Shown here in pieces: positions 43,548-53,201 of a stretch of 64,000 nt of DNA. Source of the stretch: JBBQVS01 sp964250765 (lineage in GTDB: Bacteria > Chloroflexota > Ktedonobacteria > Ktedonobacterales > Ktedonobacteraceae); assembly GCA_964250765.1 (NCBI GenBank), contig CAXUHF010000013.1:1-64000 (forward strand), in the 5' to 3' direction. The notes beneath the pieces were generated by a model. That model was not told the DNA's origin. It saw nothing but the letters and a program-made list of their open reading frames with translations, and searched no databases. The position numbers and the translations under genes were made by a program. Every line of letters starts with the position of its first letter. Position 1 is the stretch's first letter.

Positions 43548-44555
43548 ATGGATGTAGAAGGTTCACTCAAACGAGGAATAGCAGGGAAACATGTTGTAGT
43601 CACAGGTGGAGCAGGCTTTATAGGAAGTCACTTGGTTGATTTGCTCATTGAAGCAGGAGTCGGGCAGCTGAGCATTATTGACAATTTTTTTCTCGGTACA
43701 TCGGCTAATCTCGTCGATGCGAGAAGTAGAATGGCAGATATGCAAGTTCTGCATATTGATGCATCAAACGAACATGCTGTACGCAACGCGTTTGCTACGT
43801 TAGGCACTGTGGATGTTGTGTTCGATCTTGCCGTCATTCCCTTGCCTACATCTCTTGAGCAACCACAGTTTTGCTTCGATACGAATGTACGTATTACGTC
43901 AATACTCTGCGAATTGTTACGTGAAGGCTATTTTGGCACATTGGTGCATTTCTCTTCATCGGAGGCATATGGTTCTGCTCACGCTATTTCTATGAGCGAA
44001 CAACATCCTCTCGAACCTCTCACTCCTTATGCTGCGAGTAAGGCTGCTAGCGATCACCTTGTACGTACCTATGCCACCACATTTGGTGTTGACGCGCTTG
44101 TCGTGCGTCCATTCAATAACTACGGTCCGCGCCAGAACGATCAACAGTATGCAGGTATCATTCCAACGATGCTCCGTTGCGCCTTCGAGGGGCGAGATTT
44201 TCTACTATTTGGAGATGGTCAACAAACACGAGATTACATTTACGTGATGGACACTGCGCGAGCTGTGCTGGACCTGTATCAGTGTTCGCGTGCGCGTGGT
44301 CACGTTGTGAATATTGGTTCTGGTCAGGAAATAAGTATGATTGCGCTCAAAGAGAAAATCGAAAACCTTCTGGGAAAGCGTATACCAACTCGACAATGCG
44401 AAGAGCGACCGGGTGATGTTCGTCGTCATCGCGCGGATATCACCTTACTGAAAAGTTTGATCGACTTTGAGCCACGCATCTCGATTGACGAGGGATTAGC
44501 CAATACAATAGAATTTTATCGTACTCGCACGTATTTGCTCGCAGGGGAACGCTAA
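43548..44555 (+). CDS. NAD-dependent epimerase/dehydratase
   Basis: 335 residues of the extended SDR family: VVTGGAGFIGSHLVDLLIEA, HFSSSEAYGSAHAI, PYAASKAASDHLVRTYATTF with the catalytic Tyr and Lys, and RPFNNYGPRQND. The sugar nucleotide (UDP-GlcA, UDP-GlcNAc or GDP/dTDP sugars) is not certain. I start at the ATG at 43548 rather than the TTG at 43545. Its TAA overlaps the next ATG (TAATG). Confidence 0.84.
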   Translation: MDVEGSLKRGIAGKHVVVTGGAGFIGSHLVDLLIEAGVGQLSIIDNFFLGTSANLVDARSRMADMQVLHIDASNEHAVRNAFATLGTVDVVFDLAVIPLPTSLEQPQFCFDTNVRITSILCELLREGYFGTLVHFSSSEAYGSAHAISMSEQHPLEPLTPYAASKAASDHLVRTYATTFGVDALVVRPFNNYGPRQNDQQYAGIIPTMLRCAFEGRDFLLFGDGQQTRDYIYVMDTARAVLDLYQCSRARGHVVNIGSGQEISMIALKEKIENLLGKRIPTRQCEERPGDVRRHRADITLLKSLIDFEPRISIDEGLANTIEFYRTRTYLLAGER

Positions 44556-45505
44556 TGCGACTGTTAGTTACTGGTGCCTCCGGCTTTCTTGGGCGTAATG
44601 TGTTGCTTGCTCTTCCACGTTCCTGGCAGGTGGTTGCTCTCTATCGTCCAGGTAATAGCACATTTTTGGAATTTGTAAACACTTCTCAATTGAGCCATGT
44701 ACAACCTGTTGCTTGCGATTTGACGAATATTCAACAGGTACAGCAGGTGGTAGAAGACTACGGTGGAGAGTTTGATAGTTGTCTTGCCCTCGCAAGCAAC
44801 ACGTCCATTCCTTTTTCAATTGAGCAACCTGCTCAAGACTTGATAACGAATACTCTGAGCATGTTGAATATTTTACAGAGTTATATGTTTGATCATCTGG
44901 TGTATCTCTCATCTGGTGCGGTTTATATTGGATTGACAGGGCTTGTAGGACCATCGTCGGCAGTCTCACCAACTCTTCCCTATGCCATCTCGAAGCTAGC
45001 CTCTGAGCAGTATGTTCGCGCTTCTGCTCTCCACCGCCAATCACCTAAACGTGCAACGCTCATACGTTTCTTTGGTGCGTATGGACCTTATGAACCTGAG
45101 CGCAAACTGTACACGAAGCTGGTGCGCCGTTTCGCTTTTGAGCGTAACCCACACTTTACGGTGATAGGCGATGGAGAAAACTTTATTGACGCGATGTACG
45201 TCGATGATGCAGTTCAGGCCCTTCTTGCCGTGCTTGATGCACCACCTGAGATAGGAAGCCGTTGTATTGATTTAGGCGTTGGACGTGGTGAGAGCGTGAA
45301 CCAAGTTGTCACACGTGCAGCTCACACTTTTGGAGTAGAGCCACACATCCAGCATGTAAGGGCCTCTGCCGAGTATATACAATTTTTTATTGATCCACAA
45401 CTCTTTGCACACGCTTACAACTTTACACCAACCATACCTTTAGAAGATGGATTGAAACGTCTCGCCGCTCATCTAGGGCATGAGGATGCACAAAGGTCAC
45501 TTTGA
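44555..45505 (+). CDS. NAD-dependent epimerase/dehydratase
   Basis: 316 residues of the same extended SDR family: LVTGASGFLGRNVLLALPRS, VYLSSGAVYIG, PYAISKLASEQYVRASALH and RFFGAYGPYEPERK. It begins on the last base of the previous stop, so the two form a coupled pair. It is clearly distinct from the neighbour and probably acts on a different or sequential sugar intermediate; the activity (epimerase, dehydratase or reductase) cannot be resolved by eye. Confidence 0.82.
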   Translation: MRLLVTGASGFLGRNVLLALPRSWQVVALYRPGNSTFLEFVNTSQLSHVQPVACDLTNIQQVQQVVEDYGGEFDSCLALASNTSIPFSIEQPAQDLITNTLSMLNILQSYMFDHLVYLSSGAVYIGLTGLVGPSSAVSPTLPYAISKLASEQYVRASALHRQSPKRATLIRFFGAYGPYEPERKLYTKLVRRFAFERNPHFTVIGDGENFIDAMYVDDAVQALLAVLDAPPEIGSRCIDLGVGRGESVNQVVTRAAHTFGVEPHIQHVRASAEYIQFFIDPQLFAHAYNFTPTIPLEDGLKRLAAHLGHEDAQRSL

Positions 45506-45526
45506 GCACATGACGACTTAGTACTT

Positions 45527-45556
45527 TTGACTACTAAATTTTGCACGCTTTATACA
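45527..45556 (+). promoter_or_regulatory. Candidate promoter before the tyrosine kinase gene
   Basis: TTGACT at 45527-45532 and TATACA at 45551-45556 are separated by 18 nt, close to a sigma-70 promoter, in the 187-nt gap that precedes the kinase gene. It may drive the second half of the cluster separately. Confidence 0.45.
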
Positions 45557-45692
45557 ATGTAAAGTGATACTGAGCTTTGCAATGTACTATATAGAAAGTG
45601 TATTGGAGCGTAAGGGATACTTTGTGATGATGTCACAAAATCTAGAGGCAGAACTGGGATGTATTTAGGGAAGGGAAGGGACGGGAAGGAAA

Positions 45693-47450
45693 ATGACGCT
45701 TGAACGCTATTGGGCAACTATGCTCAAACAATGGAAGTTCATCGTTCTCTGCTTTGTAGTTGTTGGATCAGGAGCATTTGTAGGTAGTAAATTGACAACG
45801 CCAATTTACCAGTCTACCGTATTAGTCCAAGTCGCTCTACAATCGTCGAGTAGTCAAGCTGATATCAATAGTTTGCTCGCAAGCGATCAGCTTGTGCAAA
45901 CAGAGTCAGCACTTGCGACAAGTGATACTGTGCTAAGCGAGGTTGCGTCGCACTACAAAGGCATGACACTTGAGCAACTTTCGGCAATGGTAACATCCAC
46001 CCCCAGGTTGAACACGCAATTATTCGAGATTGATGTACAAGACTCAAGTACGACGCAAGCGGCGAAATTAGCAAATGATGTCGCGAACACGCTCATTAAG
46101 GAGCAACATGATATAGCGTCTCAAGATAATAGCCGTTCTTTGCAGCAGGTGCAACAGGACTTAGGTGCGACGAGAAAACAGATTGACGCTATCACTTCTC
46201 AAATCTCCTCGTTACAAGCTGAGGGTGACAAGCCAGGGCAAGTAGCTGTTCTACAGTCTCAGCTAAGTGGCCTACAAGAGCATTATACACAGTGGCAAAC
46301 GCTCCTTGCACAGTTGGAATTAACGGCTGCCCAGGATGGAAATTTTCTTCGTGTGGCACAGGTGGCACAGGTCAGCTTAAGTCCTGTTCGTCCTCAGGTG
46401 CTACTGAACACTGCCCTCGGTTTTGCGAGTGGCTTGTTCTTGGGGGTGTTGCTGGCTGTCTTATTTGAATTGCTAGACACTCGTGTCCGTACAGCAGAGG
46501 CACTTTCAGAATTACTTGGATTTCCCATCTTGGCGAAGATACATTTTCTTAAGGACAAGAATAAACAAGGCGAGGAGATTATCAATCCGGTAGGACACAC
46601 TCACAATGTCGAGTCCTATCGTATCTTACGCACGAATGTTGGTTTCTCATCTGTAGATAAACCACTTCGTACTCTTGCCGTAACGAGTGCGCTTCCTCAT
46701 GAAGGCAAAAGCACCGTCGCTGCCAATTTAGCGATTTTTATGGCAAAAGCTGGAAAGAACACATTGTTAATCGACGCAGATTTACGGCGCCCAACTGTAT
46801 ATCAGAAATTTAATCTGCCCCTCGATAAAACAGGGTTAAGCAATGCTATCTTAGCTTGCTCACATCAACTCGCTCACTCCAACGATTTTGCTTCCGAGCC
46901 AGTAGCTACGCGTATTTCACTTGAGCCTTATATGCACTCCGTGAGTATACCGAATTTGCGCATTATGCCAAGTGGTCCTCTACCACCCAATCCCCCTGAA
47001 CTATTGGACTCAAAGGCAATGACCCAATTCCTTCATGAGGTCACTCAATGTGGTGCAGAGATTGTTATTATTGACACACCGCCGCTCATTGGCTTGTCTG
47101 ATACCAATATTCTTGCTTCAAAGGTAGACGGGACGATTCTCGTAGTGGATATCACACAAGCGAATAAAAAGAATATCAAGTCAGTGAAAGCGTTGCTTCT
47201 ACAAGCAGGTGCTCATGTCCTTGGTTGTGTTATTAACAAGGAAAGTGTTTCTAAAAATGGCACAAATGCTTATTACTACTATTATTCTCAAGATCATTCA
47301 TCGGAAGGAAAGCAGGAAAGTCTGTTTGAGCCAAATATAGCACATCCTACACTTTCTTTACCTGCCGAGGTAGGGGCACAGACACCTTTTGTCCCAAGCA
47401 GCTCAGCGAATGCTCTAGCGCAATACCAGCATAATGGACGTACTAACTAA
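45693..47450 (+). CDS. Polysaccharide co-polymerase / bacterial tyrosine kinase (Wzc-like)
   Basis: 585 residues. The N-terminal Wzz domain spans two membrane helices (WKFIVLCFVVVGSGAFVGSK and LGFASGLFLGVLLAVLFELL). The C-terminal BY-kinase has Walker A SALPHEGKSTVAANLA, Walker A' LLIDADLRRP, Walker B EIVIIDTPP, and near the end a tyrosine cluster (NAYYYYYSQDH) for autophosphorylation. It controls chain length and export of the polysaccharide and is presumably reset by the phosphatase at 42700. A candidate promoter lies upstream at 45527. Confidence 0.9.
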   Translation: MTLERYWATMLKQWKFIVLCFVVVGSGAFVGSKLTTPIYQSTVLVQVALQSSSSQADINSLLASDQLVQTESALATSDTVLSEVASHYKGMTLEQLSAMVTSTPRLNTQLFEIDVQDSSTTQAAKLANDVANTLIKEQHDIASQDNSRSLQQVQQDLGATRKQIDAITSQISSLQAEGDKPGQVAVLQSQLSGLQEHYTQWQTLLAQLELTAAQDGNFLRVAQVAQVSLSPVRPQVLLNTALGFASGLFLGVLLAVLFELLDTRVRTAEALSELLGFPILAKIHFLKDKNKQGEEIINPVGHTHNVESYRILRTNVGFSSVDKPLRTLAVTSALPHEGKSTVAANLAIFMAKAGKNTLLIDADLRRPTVYQKFNLPLDKTGLSNAILACSHQLAHSNDFASEPVATRISLEPYMHSVSIPNLRIMPSGPLPPNPPELLDSKAMTQFLHEVTQCGAEIVIIDTPPLIGLSDTNILASKVDGTILVVDITQANKKNIKSVKALLLQAGAHVLGCVINKESVSKNGTNAYYYYYSQDHSSEGKQESLFEPNIAHPTLSLPAEVGAQTPFVPSSSANALAQYQHNGRTN

Positions 47451-47480
47451 ATAACTAGAAATGTAGAGGACGAAGGGCAT

Positions 47481-48512
47481 ATGCGTATTCTGCATATACA
47501 TAATATCAACGGAGTAGCTGAAACGTTTAATAGAGAACTTATTCAACGTGGATATTGCTCTTCGCTCTATCAACCGAATCTTGAGGGAAGTGGGGCGGCT
47601 TTACCAATAAAAATAGCGAAGATGCCTCAACGCTTATTTAGCTTACGGGATGTTGTCAAGGAGCTTTGGTCTAACAAATTTGATATTGTACATATTCACT
47701 GGGCAAGCTATGGGCTGCTTGGACTGGCGGGTAACACTCCATTTATCATAGAGTGTCACGGTGATGATGTACGCTCTCGGTTGCGACATCCATTATTTCG
47801 TGTACTCCTTCGTGCTTTTTTACGGAAAGCCTCGGTCGTTCTCTGTATCACGCCAGACCTTTTAGATGTTGTACGAGAGGTAACTCCAAGGGTGCTGTTC
47901 TTACCCGGTCCCATAGATACAGACCTGTTCGCACCCAAAACGAACGAACCGCTAAACGACACACATCCTCGCACAATTCTCCTTTTCACACGTCTTGATC
48001 CTGTCAAAGGATGTGACATTGCCATACAGGGTATTGTTCAATTCGCAAAACGCCATCCCGATGTTCGGGTGAAATTGTTAGAATGGGGACCACTTAGTGC
48101 TGTGTACAAACAACGGTACCAAGAACTATTTGAGTTCATCCCTTTTGTTGCTTCCGACCAAGTTCATGAACTGATACAATCGGCAGATATTGTCGTAGGA
48201 CAGGTGGCTTCCGGCGTTTTAGGTTTGTCAGAGTTACAGGCTATGAGTTGTGCTAAACCAGTTATTACCTCCTTCCTATATAAGGATGCATATCCAACAC
48301 TCCCTCCATGTTGTCAGGCAACAAACGCCTTAGCTGTTGAGCAACAGCTCGAAAATCTGTATCTGCACCCAGAAAGAGGTGCTGAGCTTGGACAGAGAGC
48401 GAGAGCGTGGATCATCGAGAACCATAGAACTCAGGTACTTACAGACCAACTTGAGGAGCTTTACTACTCAATAGTGAAACAAAAGCGGAGTAGAGGGAAA
48501 CTTTGTGAATAG
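47481..48512 (+). CDS. Glycosyltransferase family 4
   Basis: 343-residue GT-B protein: ILHIHNINGVAETFNRELIQ at the N-terminus, FIIECHGDDVRSRLRHP and LLFTRLDPVKGCDIAIQGIV in the C-terminal half, then VASGVLGLSELQAMSCAKPV. It probably adds one sugar to the lipid-linked repeat. It overlaps the next gene by 8 nt. Confidence 0.83.
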   Translation: MRILHIHNINGVAETFNRELIQRGYCSSLYQPNLEGSGAALPIKIAKMPQRLFSLRDVVKELWSNKFDIVHIHWASYGLLGLAGNTPFIIECHGDDVRSRLRHPLFRVLLRAFLRKASVVLCITPDLLDVVREVTPRVLFLPGPIDTDLFAPKTNEPLNDTHPRTILLFTRLDPVKGCDIAIQGIVQFAKRHPDVRVKLLEWGPLSAVYKQRYQELFEFIPFVASDQVHELIQSADIVVGQVASGVLGLSELQAMSCAKPVITSFLYKDAYPTLPPCCQATNALAVEQQLENLYLHPERGAELGQRARAWIIENHRTQVLTDQLEELYYSIVKQKRSRGKLCE

Positions 48513-49998
48513 TATAATCAAGAAAAACGTGTTTTCTGCCTTCATGTCACGACAAGCTTTTTTAGTACTGGCTGCTATTCCAGTTATAGCTGTTTTTGGT
48601 TTCCTATCAGTCCGATTGGGATCAGCCATTGCTTTGATTCTTCCTGTGCTACTTGTGTTCATCCTTCTCGTGCTTGCACGCCAACAAGAGCTACTCGCAG
48701 CTCTTATTCTCTTTCTGCATCTCTATGTCGATTGGTACTTAGGTTTTTCTGTGGTCGCGCAAGCAATCACAATTACCCTCCTTGTTGTCTTTTTCGTTCT
48801 CCGCTCACCTCGTTATCCTTGGGCGAAACCGCGCGTATTATGGCTCTGGATACTGTTATTACTACTCGCTATTTCTCCAACAATAAGGGGCACGACCAGT
48901 ATTCATGAGGCTCTCTACTATTTCCCCGATGTTCTTGGCGGTAGTCTGCTGATGATCTGGCTTGGAACACTTCTTGCACGAGATGTTGCAAGCGTTGCCC
49001 GTGCTTTTACATATATTGCCGCCGTTGGAACAGTGTTGGCTCTCATTGGAATTATTCAATACAAGACGGGGATATTATTGTTCAAGTCAGCTCGTTTTGA
49101 TGCATCTATCAATGCGGCAGATAACTATGTATTGCTACAAGGTTCCACCATTTTTCGCATAGGTTTGTTCTTTGTCAATCCCGATTGGAGTGGTGCCTTT
49201 TTTGCGCTGATGCTTTTCATTCCTTTTGGACTTTTTGTTTATACATCGTCTATCCCGCTTAAAATCATATATCTGATACAGACTATTCTTTTGTTGCCCG
49301 CACTGCTTTTTACCTATAGTAATGGTGCTTGGATAGGTGTCTTTGTAGGACTCTTAGTATTTACTGTACTTGTTGGAAGAAATTATTACCGCGTCCTCAT
49401 TCTCTCGGTTGGAGGTATTGTTGTCGTTCTCGCCTTGACCCTCTTTTCTTCTCAAATACTGCTGCAAATTCGACATGCATCAGGACAGCAAGAGCTTTCA
49501 CTACGGTTGGGAGCGTGGGAGACAGGAATAAAGGTTATGCAAGCTTTTCCTTGGTCTGGTATTGGTTTAGGGCTAACTCGATATCTTCAAGGTGCTGAGC
49601 CATATAGAGTTCCAGCACAATATATCAGTTTGGCTCACCCCCACAACTCGTATATCGAACTTGGAGCTATGGGAGGTATTCCTCTACTTCTAGTTTTTGT
49701 CGCATTGCTCTCATACGCACTATGGCAGGCGTGGCGTATCCGTTTCTTCTGTGATCGTCCCGCACGTGCTTTATTCGCTGGTGGTATTGCTGCTATTGTA
49801 ACAATAAGCGTTAACAGCTTTAGTATCAACGAGTGGACGCTTCCTCCTCTAGCGGCCTTTGGGTGGCTTATTCTTGGCATTATTTCATCACCACTTCTGG
49901 AAAAAAGCCTGGCAACTGTGGATGTATCAGAGCCTATACAAGAGGTAATACTGGAGAACGAGTCAGCCGCTCTAGCAATCGAACTCGTTCATAGGTAA
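48505..49998 (+). CDS. O-antigen ligase / polymerase-like membrane protein (Wzy)
   Basis: 497 residues with about 11 membrane helices. The conserved Wzy_C segment is present as SLAHPHNSYIELGAMGGIPL, following a long extracytoplasmic loop. It either polymerises repeat units (Wzy) or ligates chains (WaaL); with a flippase and Wzc next door, Wzy is the better guess. It starts with GTG 48505 overlapping the previous gene. Confidence 0.82.
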   Translation: MNSIIKKNVFSAFMSRQAFLVLAAIPVIAVFGFLSVRLGSAIALILPVLLVFILLVLARQQELLAALILFLHLYVDWYLGFSVVAQAITITLLVVFFVLRSPRYPWAKPRVLWLWILLLLLAISPTIRGTTSIHEALYYFPDVLGGSLLMIWLGTLLARDVASVARAFTYIAAVGTVLALIGIIQYKTGILLFKSARFDASINAADNYVLLQGSTIFRIGLFFVNPDWSGAFFALMLFIPFGLFVYTSSIPLKIIYLIQTILLLPALLFTYSNGAWIGVFVGLLVFTVLVGRNYYRVLILSVGGIVVVLALTLFSSQILLQIRHASGQQELSLRLGAWETGIKVMQAFPWSGIGLGLTRYLQGAEPYRVPAQYISLAHPHNSYIELGAMGGIPLLLVFVALLSYALWQAWRIRFFCDRPARALFAGGIAAIVTISVNSFSINEWTLPPLAAFGWLILGIISSPLLEKSLATVDVSEPIQEVILENESAALAIELVHR

Positions 49999-50013
49999 AA
50001 AGAATAAAATAGC

Positions 50014-51903
50014 ATGATGAAGAAAATGGAACCTCGTCACTATGAAAAAGAGCCTGTAAGCGATGCTACTCCCTTTGCACCAGATGATCTCGCTCTACAA
50101 CCTACTTGTTCTCTGCCCTTAGTTGAACCAGATGATCTTTCTCTCCAACCAACCAATTCTTTGTCTATTGTTCATGATGAGCAGAAGACAGAGAAGCAGT
50201 TCATCTCTGCATTGAATAAACAAAGAACATCATTGAAATCTTTTCCGGGAATTGAAAAGAGAGTCTCTTCGTCGAGACAAGAAAGCCAACATGAGTACGA
50301 TTGGTCTGTTGCACTTGTACCAACACTTATCATGCCAACTCCTGTTGTCATGGAGGACATCGCGCTTACTCCAACACTCATTATGCCCATTCCCGTTCCT
50401 GCACAGGATAATAAGCTTGATAACACCTCTTCGCAGCCAGGGAGTAACGTAGAAACACTACGTAAGCTTTTGAAAAGTTCAGGCATCTATGCACTCGCAT
50501 CAGTTGCTACACCACTTATCACGCTTGGTCTTTCTCCGTTTTTAGCACGGCATCTTACACCATCTGAGTATGGTGCCTTTACTATCATAAATACTTTTGT
50601 CAGCCTTATGGCAGGAATAACACAATTGGGGTTGGGGTCTGCTTTCTTCCGCGCATATAGTTATGATTATTCAGGTGAAAAAGAGAGACGCGACGTGCTG
50701 GCGACGGTCAACACGTTGCTTGGTATTACTTCAATTGCTACAGTTATCATCATGTGTATTAGTGCCTCATGGCTTGCAACGTTTCTCTTTGGTCAGTCCT
50801 CGTTTAGCACTATTATCTACCTGGGAGCCGTAATTGTTCTTTTACAAAACCTTACGGTTCCTGGTTTTTCCTGGCTACGCGCAGAAAATAAACCATTATT
50901 GTATTCTTTGCTTTCCATTAGTAATCTGCTTATTTCATTAGCAACAAATCTTGTCCTGATAGGAATATTCTCTTTCGGTTTGACCGGAGCGGTGCTTGGG
51001 CTAGGAAGTGGATATGCCTTTGTCACTCTTTGCGTATTACCCATTGTACTCAAGCACGCAGGTGTCAAGATACGACCCGATATCGCTCGTAATCTCCTCT
51101 CATTTGGACTGCCGTTGGTACTCAATGTTATCTCTTACTGGGCCTTACAAGTTTTGGATCGCTATCTGCTACACATCTTTGGATCTCTCGCTCAAACCTC
51201 TGAATATTCTGTTGCATACTCACTAGGCTCTGCGATATCTATTGTTGTCATATCGCCTTTCACGTTAGCTTGGCCTACGGCGATGTTTACGATAGCGAAA
51301 CGCAAGGATGCGGCCCGTGTCTTTCAAGGTGTATTTCGCTTATTTGGCTTCTTTTTATTGCTTGCGGCCTTCGGTCTCTCACTTATAGGAAAACTATTGT
51401 TATACCTACTCTTTCCACCTGTCTACCATGCCGCGGCTTTTGTTATTCCTATCGTATCTGTATCACTGGCGTTTTATGGCCTCTACTACATCGTGACTGT
51501 AGGCTTAAATATTAAACGTAAAACAGTGATTATTAGCATGTTCTCCACTGTTGCTGCCGTAAGTAATCTCGCCCTTAATCTTGTATTGATTCCAACGTAT
51601 GGAGCGATGGGTGCCGCCGTTGCAACGCTGCTAGCGTATATTGTATTAGCTCTTGTCGCATATATCGTGAATCAACGTATCTATCCTCTACCATTTGAAG
51701 TTGGCAAATTCGCTCTTGCTTTTCTACTTGGTGTTGCTCTCTATTGGGGTAGCGATATGCTCTCACAGTCATATCCCGTTGGAGTGAGCATGGCTATTTC
51801 TGTGTGTGCTTTCCTGTTATACGGCATAACCCTCACATTAGCAGAATTGCTCTCACTATGGCGTAAGAAAGAGCTATTTAAGATATATAGGAGACCTTCG
51901 TAA
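50014..51903 (+). CDS. Oligosaccharide flippase (Wzx-like) with long N-terminal extension
   Basis: 629 residues. Residues about 150-600 form the MATE/MOP-type flippase with some 12-14 helices (GIYALASVATPLITLGLSPF, RHLTPSEYGAFTIINTFVSL). The first about 150 residues are hydrophilic and repetitive: PDDLALQPT and PDDLSLQPT, then LVPTLIMPTP and LTPTLIMPIP. The extension is unusual for Wzx proteins and might be a cytosolic interaction platform. It flips lipid-linked repeat units across the membrane. Confidence 0.84.
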   Translation: MMKKMEPRHYEKEPVSDATPFAPDDLALQPTCSLPLVEPDDLSLQPTNSLSIVHDEQKTEKQFISALNKQRTSLKSFPGIEKRVSSSRQESQHEYDWSVALVPTLIMPTPVVMEDIALTPTLIMPIPVPAQDNKLDNTSSQPGSNVETLRKLLKSSGIYALASVATPLITLGLSPFLARHLTPSEYGAFTIINTFVSLMAGITQLGLGSAFFRAYSYDYSGEKERRDVLATVNTLLGITSIATVIIMCISASWLATFLFGQSSFSTIIYLGAVIVLLQNLTVPGFSWLRAENKPLLYSLLSISNLLISLATNLVLIGIFSFGLTGAVLGLGSGYAFVTLCVLPIVLKHAGVKIRPDIARNLLSFGLPLVLNVISYWALQVLDRYLLHIFGSLAQTSEYSVAYSLGSAISIVVISPFTLAWPTAMFTIAKRKDAARVFQGVFRLFGFFLLLAAFGLSLIGKLLLYLLFPPVYHAAAFVIPIVSVSLAFYGLYYIVTVGLNIKRKTVIISMFSTVAAVSNLALNLVLIPTYGAMGAAVATLLAYIVLALVAYIVNQRIYPLPFEVGKFALAFLLGVALYWGSDMLSQSYPVGVSMAISVCAFLLYGITLTLAELLSLWRKKELFKIYRRPS

Positions 51904-51904
51904 T

Positions 51905-53131
51905 ATGAATGTCAGTGTAGACACTAGAGTTGCTGTAATGCAGTCACAAAAATGGGCGTCTTTCAAGGTGTGTATGCATGTACGTGGTATGGCACGTACG
52001 GATGGTCGTGTATTGCGTGAGGCGGAGGCTCTTGTACAGCAAGGCGTGGCTGTTACTATTGTTGATATAGAGCAAGAGCGTGGAAGACCAGTAGAGGAAA
52101 ATGTCACTGCCATCAGGTTACGACATACCTTCCCGTTCACGGTACCTTTCTTGCCGAAACTCAAGTTGTGGAGCATTGTAAACGTCGTGTATTCGCATCT
52201 CAATTGCACAATACAATTGATACGCATGAAGGCTGACGCTTATCATGCTCATGATTGGACCGCTTTACCAGACTGTTACATTGCATCCCTCTGGCATCAT
52301 AAACCGCTTATTTTCGATGCTCATGAGTTACCGCTTTCAGAACTCGATGGTTCGTACTGGTTACGCTGGCAAAAACTGTTTACCCGCCTATTAGCGGTTA
52401 TTGTGCCGCACTGTGCAGGAGTCATTACCGTCTCTCCCCCGATTGCTCAGGAGATACAGCATTGTTATACTCCTTCTCAAGTCACACTCGTCCGTAACAT
52501 CCATCGTTACGTGCCTGTTTCTCACAGTAACCGTCTGCGTGAGGCTCTTGATTTAGGACCAGAAATACATATCGCTCTCTATCAAGGAAATCTTCAACCG
52601 CTTCGGGGATTAGATATACTCGTGCGAGCAGCATCATTTCTCGATTTCAATACTGTCATTGTGCTTATGGGCAAAGCATATGGTGATACGCTTGCTCAAC
52701 TCGAAGCACTTATTGAGCAGGAGCAGGTTGCGCACCGTGTAAAAATTATTCCGCCTGCACCCTATGCCGACTTGCTTAAATGGACAACCTCGGCAGATGT
52801 TGGCTTAATCTTGTATACACCTGAGGAGTCATTAAATATTCGGTGGTGCCTTCCCAATAAGCTCTTTGAATATATCATGGCTGGTCTGCCGATACTTGCT
52901 ACTCAACTAGATGCAGTCTCAGAGATTCTTCAGCAATATCATGTTGGACGTGTTGTTCCTTCACTTACTCCAGAAGCAATAGCTGCTGCCATCAACCTTC
53001 TATTAGCAGATACAGAGGCTCTAGCAGAGATGCGCCGTTTTGCACTAGAAGCAGCCCAAGGTGATTTATGTTGGGAGACAGAACAGCAGCAATTGATTGA
53101 ACTTTATGCTAGCATTTTGCACCATTCTTGA
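51905..53131 (+). CDS. Glycosyltransferase family 4
   Basis: 408-residue GT-B protein: ADAYHAHDWTALPDCYIASL and FDAHELPLSEL near the N-terminal domain end, IALYQGNLQPLRGLDILVRA at the second domain, and WCLPNKLFEYIMAGLPILAT with the conserved glutamate. Acceptor and donor unknown. The ATG lies 2 nt after the flippase stop, so coupling is likely. Confidence 0.84.
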   Translation: MNVSVDTRVAVMQSQKWASFKVCMHVRGMARTDGRVLREAEALVQQGVAVTIVDIEQERGRPVEENVTAIRLRHTFPFTVPFLPKLKLWSIVNVVYSHLNCTIQLIRMKADAYHAHDWTALPDCYIASLWHHKPLIFDAHELPLSELDGSYWLRWQKLFTRLLAVIVPHCAGVITVSPPIAQEIQHCYTPSQVTLVRNIHRYVPVSHSNRLREALDLGPEIHIALYQGNLQPLRGLDILVRAASFLDFNTVIVLMGKAYGDTLAQLEALIEQEQVAHRVKIIPPAPYADLLKWTTSADVGLILYTPEESLNIRWCLPNKLFEYIMAGLPILATQLDAVSEILQQYHVGRVVPSLTPEAIAAAINLLLADTEALAEMRRFALEAAQGDLCWETEQQQLIELYASILHHS

Positions 53132-53201
53132 ACAAAAAATTTCGTAAGAAACTTCGCTTTCTAGCTTGCTAGTATATATAGATGTGAAACGGAGCATGTA
53201 T

